Positions 26,028-32,952 of a DNA stretch of 64,000 nt are shown piece after piece. Position numbers and translations under genes: made by a program. The first letter of the stretch is position 1. Every line of letters starts with the position of its first letter. This DNA comes from Ectopseudomonas chengduensis (GTDB lineage Bacteria; Pseudomonadota; Gammaproteobacteria; Pseudomonadales; Pseudomonadaceae), in contig NZ_FMZQ01000021.1 in assembly GCF_900102635.1 (NCBI RefSeq), positions 1 to 64,000 of the forward strand, given 5' to 3'. The notes under the pieces are model-generated. The model did no database searches. It was not told where the DNA came from and was given only the letters and a program-made list of their open reading frames with translations.

Positions 26028-26043
26028 AGCCATTCCTGTGCCA
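26028..26043 (-). promoter_or_regulatory. Sigma-54 (-24/-12) promoter of the dehydrogenase operon
   Basis: The minus strand reads TGGCACAGGAATGGCT, close to the RpoN consensus TGGCAC-N5-TTGCW. The invariant GG and GC are exactly ten bases apart. Transcription would start about 12 bases beyond the GC, leaving a leader of roughly 40 bases before the ATG at 25976. An RpoN-dependent activator is encoded immediately upstream on the same strand. Confidence 0.8.
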
Positions 26044-26154
26044 GCTCGCCGAAAGCGGCGTGCTAGAAGGCTTGCGTCGATTTGTCACAGCACGCTGCGG
26101 GCTGCGCTTGATCAGAAAATCAATCAGAGGAGCCTATTACGATCCATTTTCCAA

Positions 26155-27525
26155 TCAACCCTGCTCCCAGCGTTTCATCTTCTGCACCAGCGTCGCCTGG
26201 CTCAGACCAAGCACCTTGGCTGCTTCGCGGGTGGTCTTGTGCTGCATCAACGCACGGCGGATGAGGCGCCGTTCGAGGTTCTCCACCTGCTTGCGCAATG
26301 GCAGCAGATCGTCTTCGCCTGCGTCGCTGCGGGCGATGCGCATCTCCTCCGGCAGGTCGAACAGCTCGATGCGTTCGCCACTGCAGGTGACCACCAGGCG
26401 CTCGACCAGATTGATCAGCTCACGGATGTTGCCGGGCCAGGCGTAGTCAGTCAGTGCATCGAGCGCTTCGAGTTCCCAGCTCAGTGCGCGGCCATAACGC
26501 TGGTTGAACTCGGCCAGGTAGAAATCCAGCAGCGGCTGAATTTCCTCGGGGCGCTCGCGCAGCGCCGGGATGTGGATCGGCACGACGTTGAGCCGGTAGT
26601 AGAGGTCGGCGCGAAAACGCCCCTCGGCGACCATCGTGCGCAGATCATGATGGGTGGCGGTGATGATGCGCACGTCCACCTCCTTCAACTCCAGGCCACC
26701 AACCGGAATGAAGCGACTCTCCTCGATCACCTTGAGCAGCTTGACCTGCAGCGGCAGCGGCAGATCGCCGATCTCATCGAGAAAGACCGTGCCCTGGTGC
26801 GCCAGCTCCAGCAGACCGCGCTTGCCCTTGCGGCCGGCGCCAGTGAACGCGCCCGGCACATAGCCGAACAACTCGGCCTCGATCAGGTTCTCCGGCAGCG
26901 CACCGCAGTTCAGCGCCAGAAAGGGCTGCGCCGCGCGCGGGCTGCTCTTGTGGATGTACTGGGCGATCAGGGTCTTGCCGACGCCGGTTTCACCCTGCAG
27001 CAGCACCTTCACGTCGCTGGCCGCGACCTGCCGTGCCTGCATGAAGACGCGCCCTGAAGCGGGCTTGTCGGCGACCGGCGAGGCATCGAGCAGGTCGTCA
27101 CGCTGGCCGGCATGCAGCTTGGCCGTGCTGTTGCGCAGCTGCTTCAGTTGCTGCAGCTCGTCGCGCTCGTGCTTCATGCGCAGTAGCTCGGTCATGTCGC
27201 GCACGGTACTGACCACGTAGCGCACGCGTCCATCGGCAGCGAAGATCGGCGTACCACTGACCAGCAGGCGTTTGCCCTGGCTGACGCTCTGCATCAGCGA
27301 CAGCGCCTTGCCTTCCTTGAGCACACGCAGCGACACCGACTGCGAGATCACACCCTGCTCTACCAGCGCCTGCATGTGCTGGCCGACGACGTCCTCGGCA
27401 CGCAGCCCGGTCAGGCGCTCATAGGCACTGTTGACCTTTAGGGTGATGCCATCGGCGTCGGTGATGTAGACGCCATCGTGCAACGCGTCGATCAGCTCGC
27501 GAAACCCGGGATCATCGAAGTCCAT
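26155..27525 (-). CDS. PAS-domain sigma-54 enhancer-binding regulator
   Basis: A 456-aa transcription activator. An N-terminal PAS domain (about 8-115) senses a ligand and a short coiled linker follows. The AAA+ domain (about 150-385) has Walker A GETGVGKT at 178-185, GAFTGA (225-230) for sigma-54 contact, and Walker B VFLDEIGD. A Fis-type helix-turn-helix ends the protein (TTREAAKVLGLSQATLVQKM). There is no receiver domain, so it likely responds to a small molecule directly. With the -24/-12 site downstream, it almost surely drives the dehydrogenase-permease-gabD operon. Confidence 0.9.
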   Translation of the reverse strand: MDFDDPGFRELIDALHDGVYITDADGITLKVNSAYERLTGLRAEDVVGQHMQALVEQGVISQSVSLRVLKEGKALSLMQSVSQGKRLLVSGTPIFAADGRVRYVVSTVRDMTELLRMKHERDELQQLKQLRNSTAKLHAGQRDDLLDASPVADKPASGRVFMQARQVAASDVKVLLQGETGVGKTLIAQYIHKSSPRAAQPFLALNCGALPENLIEAELFGYVPGAFTGAGRKGKRGLLELAHQGTVFLDEIGDLPLPLQVKLLKVIEESRFIPVGGLELKEVDVRIITATHHDLRTMVAEGRFRADLYYRLNVVPIHIPALRERPEEIQPLLDFYLAEFNQRYGRALSWELEALDALTDYAWPGNIRELINLVERLVVTCSGERIELFDLPEEMRIARSDAGEDDLLPLRKQVENLERRLIRRALMQHKTTREAAKVLGLSQATLVQKMKRWEQG

Positions 27526-27577
27526 CTGGCCGCCTTGTTACGAAGGAGAAACTACACATTCTACGCGCGGAAACGAA

Positions 27578-27609
27578 CAAGGCCTCGCCGGTTTCCCGGC
27601 GAGGCCTTG
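27578..27609. terminator. Terminator downstream of agtD
   Basis: A 14-bp perfect stem (27578-27591 with 27596-27609) and 4-base loop lie between the end of the ABC transporter operon and the start of the enhancer-binding regulator gene. A GTTCGTTTCC tail follows on the minus strand. It isolates the regulator from agt transcription. Confidence 0.75.
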
Positions 27610-27628
27610 AACATGCAGCTGCGGCGAT

Positions 27629-28456
27629 TTATTCCGGCGTCGAAGTACGCAGCTTTTCGCTGCGCCCACGCAGCCACTCCAGAGTCAGCAGCAGCAGGAC
27701 GGAGAAACCGATCAGCAGGGTCGCTGCGGCGGCGATGGTTGGCGACAGGTTCTCGCGGATGCCGCTGAACATCTGCCGCGGCAGAGTGGCCTGCTCGGGG
27801 CCGGCGAGGAACAGGGTCACCACCACTTCGTCGAACGAGGTGGCGAAGGCGAACAACGCACCCGAGATCACGCCCGGCGCGATCAGCGGCAGGGTCACCC
27901 GGCGAAACGCCGTCAGTGGCGAGGCCCCAAGGCTGGCGGCGGCGCGCACCAGGTTGTGGTTGAAGCCCTGCAGCGTGGCCGACACGGTGATGATCACGAA
28001 CGGCACGCCGAGCACCGCGTGTACCAGGATCAGCGACAGGTAGCTGTTGCCCATGCCCAGCGGGGCGAAGAACAGGTAACTGGCGACACCAATGATCACC
28101 ACCGGGACGATCATCGGCGAGATCAGCAGGCTCATCACCAGCGCCTTGCCACGGAACTCGCCACGGGTCAGGCCGATGGCCGCCAGGGTACCGAAGACCA
28201 TGGCCAGCAGGGTGGCGGCCGGGGCGATGATCAGGCTGTTCTTCAGCGAGCGCATCCAGTCGGCGGACATGAAGAAGTCCTCGTACCAGCGCAGCGAAAA
28301 GCCCTGCAGCGGGTAGACCAGGAAGGTGCCGGAGTTGAACGACAGCGGCACGATCACCAGCACCGGCAGGATCAGAAACAGCAGCACCAGGCCGCAGAGA
28401 ATGCGCAGGCCGTAGTACCAGAGGCGCTCGACGGGTGACATGTAGGGGCTGAGCAT
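27629..28456 (-). CDS. agtD: ABC transporter inner-membrane permease, PotC-like
   Basis: A 275-aa permease with about six transmembrane helices and the EAA loop (AAASLGASPLTAFRRVTLPL, about 175-195) that contacts the ATPase. It resembles PotC/PotI polyamine permeases. By order and neighbours it corresponds to agtD of the 4-aminobutyrate/5-aminovalerate uptake system of P. aeruginosa. It is separated from agtC by 205 bases that hold a repeat element. Confidence 0.75.
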   Translation of the reverse strand: MLSPYMSPVERLWYYGLRILCGLVLLFLILPVLVIVPLSFNSGTFLVYPLQGFSLRWYEDFFMSADWMRSLKNSLIIAPAATLLAMVFGTLAAIGLTRGEFRGKALVMSLLISPMIVPVVIIGVASYLFFAPLGMGNSYLSLILVHAVLGVPFVIITVSATLQGFNHNLVRAAASLGASPLTAFRRVTLPLIAPGVISGALFAFATSFDEVVVTLFLAGPEQATLPRQMFSGIRENLSPTIAAAATLLIGFSVLLLLTLEWLRGRSEKLRTSTPE

Positions 28457-28483
28457 GGGTTTTACTCCAGTGAGCGTTTTAAG

Positions 28484-28632
28484 CTCCCCTCTCCCATTTA
28501 TGGGAGAGGGGCTGGGGGAGAGGGCGCTCTTCTTGCGCCATCCTCCCGAGTTCGGTTACCGAGAGGCAGTGGTGCCGAAACAAGCACCCTCTCCCGCCCT
28601 TCGGGCACCCTCTCCCATAAATGGGAGAGGGT
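28484..28632. repeat. Repeat element with terminal hairpins inside the agt operon
   Basis: A roughly 149-base unit. Its left end is a perfect 11-bp hairpin (28486-28496 with 28501-28511, loop TTTA) and its right end another (28607-28617 with 28622-28632, loop TAAA). The two ends are inverted copies of a CCCTCTCCCAT motif, and inner copies (GGGGGAGAGGGCG, CACCCTCTCCCGCCC) add to the symmetry. This is the look of a small non-autonomous repeat common between pseudomonad genes. Confidence 0.75.
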
Positions 28633-28661
28633 CATCAGGTGGTCTGCTGCGCAGACCGCGT

Positions 28662-29909
28662 TTATCCAAGCCGCAGTTTGCTAGCGCCGACCAGCCAGCT
28701 GTAAACCACGTACAACACCAGCGTCGCGGCCAGCAGCAGGCCGCCGAGGGCCGTGGCCATGCCCCAGTTGATGGTGGTGTTGGTGTAGAAGGCGACGAAG
28801 TAGCTGATCATCTGGTCGTTCGGGCTGCCCAGCAGCGCCGGGGTGATGTAGTAGCCGATGGACAGGATGAACACCAGCAGGCAACCAGCACCGACTCCGG
28901 CCAGCGTTTGCGGGAAGTACACCCGCCAGAAACTGGCGAAGGGGTGGCAGCCGAGCGACACCGCCGCACGCATGTAGCTGGGCGAGATGCCCTTCATCAC
29001 GCTGTAGATCGGCAGGATCATGAACGGCAGCATGATGTGGACCATGGCCACGTACACACCGCTGCGGTTGAACACCAGTTGCAGTGGTTGCTCGATGATG
29101 CCCAGCGATATCAGCGCGCTGTTGATCAGCCCTCCGGATTGCAAGAGCACGATCCAGGCCGCGACGCGCACCAGGATCGATGTCCAGAACGGCAGCAGCA
29201 CCAGAATCATCAGCAGGTTGCCCTGCCGCGTCGGCAGGTTGGCCAGCAGGTAGGCCAGCGGATAGGCCAGCACCAGGCAGATGGCGGTGATCACCAGGCT
29301 CATCCAGAAGGTGCGGGCGAAGATGTCCAGGTAGATGGCTTGATCCGGGGTGGCCTTGGCCAGTTCGCCGAGGTCGTCGATGCGGTGATCGAGCGCGGCC
29401 AGCAGATAGTACGGGGTGACCGACGAGGCATTGCGGCGGATCACCTGCCAGTAGGCGGGGTCGCCCCAGCGCTCGTCCATATCGAGGAAGGCTTCCTGGT
29501 AGGACGCCGGCTCCTCGCGCAGCGGCAGCTTGCGTGCGGTCGCGCTGACCAGGCTACGGAAGCCCGCCAGCTCCATGTTCAAGCGCTTGGACAGATCGCC
29601 CAGGCTCTGGTTACGCCGCGCTTCGAGCATATCGCTGGCAATCGCCCGGTACACCGCCTCATCCGGCAGGCCACGGCCATCCCAGGCAGCAATCGCCTCG
29701 ACGGTGCGCGGCAGGCTGCCGACCACTTCCGGGTTGTCCACACTGCGCAGCAGCAAGGCGCCGATGGGCAGCAGGAAGGTCAGCAGAAGGAACAGCAACA
29801 GCGGCAGGATCAGCGCCTTGGATTTCAGGCGATTGAAACGCTCGGCACGGGCCAGTCGCTGCTTCAGGCTCGGCCCGGGCAAATCATTGGCAGGCAGTAC
29901 GGCGGCCAT
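28662..29909 (-). CDS. agtC: ABC transporter inner-membrane permease, PotB-like
   Basis: A 415-aa permease, longer than PotB because a soluble loop (about residues 65-195) follows the first transmembrane helix. The membrane core holds about five more helices and an EAA loop (AAVSLGCHPFASFWRVYFPQ). The ATG at 29909 follows GCGGAG seven bases away; a start six codons upstream is less likely. It matches the agtC position of the aminobutyrate/aminovalerate transporter. Confidence 0.75.
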   Translation of the reverse strand: MAAVLPANDLPGPSLKQRLARAERFNRLKSKALILPLLLFLLLTFLLPIGALLLRSVDNPEVVGSLPRTVEAIAAWDGRGLPDEAVYRAIASDMLEARRNQSLGDLSKRLNMELAGFRSLVSATARKLPLREEPASYQEAFLDMDERWGDPAYWQVIRRNASSVTPYYLLAALDHRIDDLGELAKATPDQAIYLDIFARTFWMSLVITAICLVLAYPLAYLLANLPTRQGNLLMILVLLPFWTSILVRVAAWIVLLQSGGLINSALISLGIIEQPLQLVFNRSGVYVAMVHIMLPFMILPIYSVMKGISPSYMRAAVSLGCHPFASFWRVYFPQTLAGVGAGCLLVFILSIGYYITPALLGSPNDQMISYFVAFYTNTTINWGMATALGGLLLAATLVLYVVYSWLVGASKLRLG

Positions 29910-29975
29910 GGACAACTCCGCAAGCAAGAAAGAAATTCAGACGGCCCCGCCACGAGGCGGGGCCGGATAGGCGAC

Positions 29976-31007
29976 TTAGCGCGCGGCCCAGGCGTTGAAA
30001 CGTTGCTCCAGCTGCTCGCCGTAGTCAGCCCAGAAGGTCACGTCGATGGCCACCTGGTTGGCGATGTTCTCCGGCGTGGTCGGCATCAGGTTCAGACGCT
30101 CCGGCGCCAGCAGCTCGATGGCCTGTTTGTTGGCCGGGCCATAGGCGATGTTCTCCGAGTAGGTCTTCTGCGCCTCGGGCTTGACCGAGAAGGCGATGAA
30201 TTCCTTGGCCAGTTCGGCATTCTTGGCGCCACGCGGGATGGCCCAGGAGTCGAAGTCGTAGATGCCGCCGTTCCACACCACCTGCAGGTTGCTCTCGCCC
30301 TGCACCGCCGCGATGCGGCCGTTGTAGGCCGAGCTCATCACCACGTCGCCGGAGGCGAGGTACTGCGGCGGCTGAGCGCCGGCCTCCCACCACTGGATGT
30401 TCGGCTTGAGCTCATCGAGTTTCTTGAACGCGCGATCCTGGCCTTCCTTGGTGGCGAGCACCTTGTACACGTCCTTGACCGGCACGCCGTCAGCCATCAG
30501 GGCGAATTCCAGGGTGTACTTGGCGCCCTTGCGCAGGCCGCGCTTGCCCGGGAATTTCGCCACGTCCCAGAAGTCGGCCCAACTGGTCGGCGCCGCGCTG
30601 AGTTTGTCGGCGTTGTAGGCCAGCACCGTGGACCAGACGAAGAAGCCGACACCGCACGGCTGGATGGCGCCGTCGATGAAGTTGGCTTCATCGCCGAACT
30701 GCGCCGGATCGAGCTCCTCGAACAGGCCTTCATCGCAACCGCGGGCCAGCTCCGGCGACTCCACCTCGACCAGGTCCCAGCTCACGCTGCGGGTGTCGAC
30801 CATGGCTTTGACCTTGGCCATTTCACCGTTGTATTCGCCGCCCAGCACCTTGTTGCCGGTTTCCTTCTCGAAGGGTTCGTAGAAGGCCTTGACCTGCGCC
30901 GCCTTGTTCGCGCCGCCGAAGGAAACCGCCGTCAGGTCCACCGCCAGTGCCGGCATGGCACAGCTAACGCCCAGGGCCAACGCCGCGAGCTTCAGGGATT
31001 TCGTCAT
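29976..31007 (-). CDS. agtB: ABC transporter periplasmic binding protein, PotD/PotF-like
   Basis: A 343-aa periplasmic solute-binding protein. The signal peptide (MTKSLKLAALALGVSCAMPA, cleaved around residue 22) is followed by a PotD-type fold with SFGGANKAAQVKAFYEPFEK. Residues of the cleft such as YNGE and SAYNGR are present. The ATG at 31007 follows AGGAG at a good distance. Family and context suggest binding of 4-aminobutyrate or 5-aminovalerate; polyamine binding cannot be excluded from sequence. Confidence 0.78.
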   Translation of the reverse strand: MTKSLKLAALALGVSCAMPALAVDLTAVSFGGANKAAQVKAFYEPFEKETGNKVLGGEYNGEMAKVKAMVDTRSVSWDLVEVESPELARGCDEGLFEELDPAQFGDEANFIDGAIQPCGVGFFVWSTVLAYNADKLSAAPTSWADFWDVAKFPGKRGLRKGAKYTLEFALMADGVPVKDVYKVLATKEGQDRAFKKLDELKPNIQWWEAGAQPPQYLASGDVVMSSAYNGRIAAVQGESNLQVVWNGGIYDFDSWAIPRGAKNAELAKEFIAFSVKPEAQKTYSENIAYGPANKQAIELLAPERLNLMPTTPENIANQVAIDVTFWADYGEQLEQRFNAWAAR

Positions 31008-31060
31008 TCTTATCAGCTCCTCTGTGTTACGGGGTAAAGGTGAAGCACTGCGCGAAAGGC

Positions 31061-32158
31061 TCACTCGACTTGGAGTGGATCCAGCGCGCGGACATGCTCG
31101 ACAGACCAGCCGAGCGGAACCAGGTCACCAACCGCCAGCGCCGGATCGAGCTCGGCCACGGGTTGCTTGACGTAGAAATCGGTTTTGCCGCAGACCTCCA
31201 GGCGGATACGCACGTGATCGCCCAGGTAGATGAACTCGGCGATACGCCCGGAGAAACGGTTCGGGCAGGCTTCGCTGTGGCCGTTGAGGCGGATGCGCTC
31301 GGGGCGGATCGACAAGCTCACCGACTCGCCCACGGCACCGACGTTGACCGCCGTGGCGCGCACTTCTTCACCCCGCGCCAGGCGCACCACGCACTGCTCG
31401 CCATCGCGACTGACCAGCTCGCCAGTCAGACGATTGTTCTCGCCAATGAACTGAGCGACGAAGGTGTTATGCGGCGCTTCGTAGAGTTCGCGCGGCGGCG
31501 CGATCTGCTGGATCTCGCCCTGATGGAACACGGCCACGCGGTCGGACATGGTCAGCGCCTCGCCCTGATCGTGGGTGACGTAGACCACGGTCACGCCCAG
31601 GCGCTGATGCAGGTGCTTGATCTCCATCTGCATGTGTTCGCGCAGTTGCTTGTCCAGTGCGCCGAGGGGTTCGTCCATCAGCACCAGTTGCGGCTCGAAC
31701 ACCAGCGCACGGGCCAGGGCCACACGCTGCTGCTGACCACCGGAAAGCTGGCCGGGGTAACGGTTGCGGAAGCTGTCGAGCTGCACCATCGACAGCGCGC
31801 GCTTGACCCGCTCGCTGATATCGGTGCGCGACATGCCGCGCACGCTCAGCGGGAAGGCCAGGTTCTCGGCCACGGTCATGTGCGGGAACAGCGCGTAGTT
31901 CTGGAACACCATGCCGATGTCACGCTTGTGCGGCGGCAGTTTGTTCAGCGAGCGGCCATCGAGGAGGATTTCGCCAGCGGTCGGCGTCTCGAAACCGGCC
32001 AGCATCATCAGGCTGGTGGTCTTGCCGGAACCGGACGGGCCGAGCAGGGTCAGAAACTCGCCCTTGCGGATATCCAGGTTGAGGTCTTTGACGATCAGCG
32101 TTTCGCCGTCATAGCTCTTCTGTACGCCACGGAAGCTCACCAGTACATCGTTTGCCAT
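31061..32158 (-). CDS. agtA: ABC transporter ATP-binding protein, PotA-like
   Basis: A 365-aa ATPase that powers the transporter. It has Walker A GPSGSGKT near residue 38, the ABC signature LSGGQQQRVALARAL near 136, Walker B LVLMDEPLGALD, and a C-terminal TOBE regulatory domain (about 280-355). It is the first gene of the operon agtA-agtB-agtC-agtD. The ATG at 32158 is preferred over a GTG one codon upstream. A palindrome about 112 bases upstream may be the AgtR operator. Confidence 0.85.
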   Translation of the reverse strand: MANDVLVSFRGVQKSYDGETLIVKDLNLDIRKGEFLTLLGPSGSGKTTSLMMLAGFETPTAGEILLDGRSLNKLPPHKRDIGMVFQNYALFPHMTVAENLAFPLSVRGMSRTDISERVKRALSMVQLDSFRNRYPGQLSGGQQQRVALARALVFEPQLVLMDEPLGALDKQLREHMQMEIKHLHQRLGVTVVYVTHDQGEALTMSDRVAVFHQGEIQQIAPPRELYEAPHNTFVAQFIGENNRLTGELVSRDGEQCVVRLARGEEVRATAVNVGAVGESVSLSIRPERIRLNGHSEACPNRFSGRIAEFIYLGDHVRIRLEVCGKTDFYVKQPVAELDPALAVGDLVPLGWSVEHVRALDPLQVE

Positions 32159-32269
32159 CACACCACACCCTTGTTCTTGTCTCAGGCCGATGAGCCAAGA
32201 TTAGGTCGACGCGGCAGGCTGAAAAATCGGGCGGGATGACAAGCTGATATCAGGCGCGAGGAGAATCTG

Positions 32270-32289
32270 TTGTAGGAATCGCCCTACAA
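32270..32289. promoter_or_regulatory. Palindrome TTGTAGG-N6-CCTACAA, candidate AgtR operator
   Basis: A perfect 7-bp inverted repeat with a 6-base centre lies between agtR and agtA, 112 bases upstream of the agtA start. It has the geometry (TGTArG-N6-CyTACA) of the GacA upstream activating sequence TGTAAG-N6-CTTACA. AgtR belongs to the same NarL/GacA regulator class, so this is a reasonable operator. It resembles but is not a full REP sequence. Confidence 0.5.
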
Positions 32290-32344
32290 AATCCGAGTGA
32301 TCGTCTCGGCTTTCGAGCGCCTGACGAAGCTCCCGTAGTCAATT

Positions 32345-32370
32345 CATCGCGGCTGAAGCCGCTCCTACAG
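32345..32370 (+). repeat. Single REP sequence between agtR and agtA
   Basis: CATCGCGGCTGAAGCCGCTC followed by CTACAG is a common pseudomonad REP sequence type with an internal hairpin (GCGGCTGAAGCCGC). It lies just past the agtR stop codon. Confidence 0.65.
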
Positions 32371-32379
32371 ATTCCGCTA

Positions 32380-32952
32380 TCAGACCAGACGGTGCTCCAT
32401 GGCGTAGCGCACCAGGTCGGCCATCGAATGCGCGCCGAGCTTCTGCATCAGGCGCGCCTTGTGCGTACTCACGGTCTTGTTGCTGATCGCCAGGTGCAGG
32501 GCGATGTCGTTGACGCTCTCACCCCGCACCAAACGCTCGAACACCGAGAACTCGCGCTCGGACAATTGCGCGTGGGGCGGGCGCGAGTCGGTCAGGCCAA
32601 CCTCGAAGACCATGCGGTCGGCCAGCGCCGGGTCGCTGTCCTTGGTCGCGTAACCGGCGGCGCCAACCTTGAGCGCGCGCGCCGCCATCTGCGCCTCGTC
32701 GTGCATCGACAGCACCAGAATCGCCGGGGCCTCGTTCAGCGCACGGATACGCGGAATGGCCTCCAGACCGTTGACACCGGGCATGGATATATCCAGCAGC
32801 ACCACGTCGCAAGGCGTGCGGCGCAGCACCTCGATCAGCTGCTCGCCATTGCAGGCTTCGCCAGCCACCTCGAGATCACGCGCCATACCGATCAGTTGCT
32901 TGATGCCTTCCCGCACGATGGTGTGGTCTTCGGCCACCAGTACCCGAATCAC
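32380..32952 (-). CDS. agtR: NarL-family response regulator AgtR, receiver apparently shortened
   Basis: A 190-aa regulator with a receiver (phospho-acceptor D54 in VVLLDISMPG; K104 in YATKD) and a LuxR-type helix-turn-helix (SVNDIALHLAISNKTVSTHK). It corresponds to AgtR, which activates aminobutyrate/aminovalerate uptake in P. aeruginosa. Relatives have about 20 more residues after the DPAL at 107-110: an alpha-5 helix such as AIRxV-xxGG-RxIDP. Here DPAL runs straight into ADRMVFEV. The frame is intact. The GTG at 32952 overlaps the agtS stop codon. Phosphorylation-dependent dimerisation may be damaged. Confidence 0.8.
   Translation of the reverse strand: MIRVLVAEDHTIVREGIKQLIGMARDLEVAGEACNGEQLIEVLRRTPCDVVLLDISMPGVNGLEAIPRIRALNEAPAILVLSMHDEAQMAARALKVGAAGYATKDSDPALADRMVFEVGLTDSRPPHAQLSEREFSVFERLVRGESVNDIALHLAISNKTVSTHKARLMQKLGAHSMADLVRYAMEHRLV

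Noticed and set aside
26023..26036. A second possible -24/-12 site (minus strand TGGCTATGGCAAGC) next to the chosen one
   Set aside because: The GG and GC pairs are nine bases apart instead of ten, which is not tolerated by sigma-54. The overlapping site at 26028-26043 has correct spacing.
23832..26066. A 744-codon open frame on the plus strand
   Set aside because: It lies wholly opposite the permease and alcohol dehydrogenase genes, which have clear family motifs. Its His/Gln-rich composition is typical of antisense frames in GC-rich DNA.
28455..31037. An 860-codon open frame on the plus strand
   Set aside because: It runs antisense to the agt permease and binding-protein genes and has the same low-complexity shadow composition. 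No domain is recognisable.
32270..32370. Treating the TGTAGG palindrome and the downstream CTCCTACAG as one REP pair
   Set aside because: The palindrome at 32270-32289 lacks the AGC...GCT core of the REP family, has a 6-base centre, and is symmetric by itself. Only the 32345-32370 part is REP-like.
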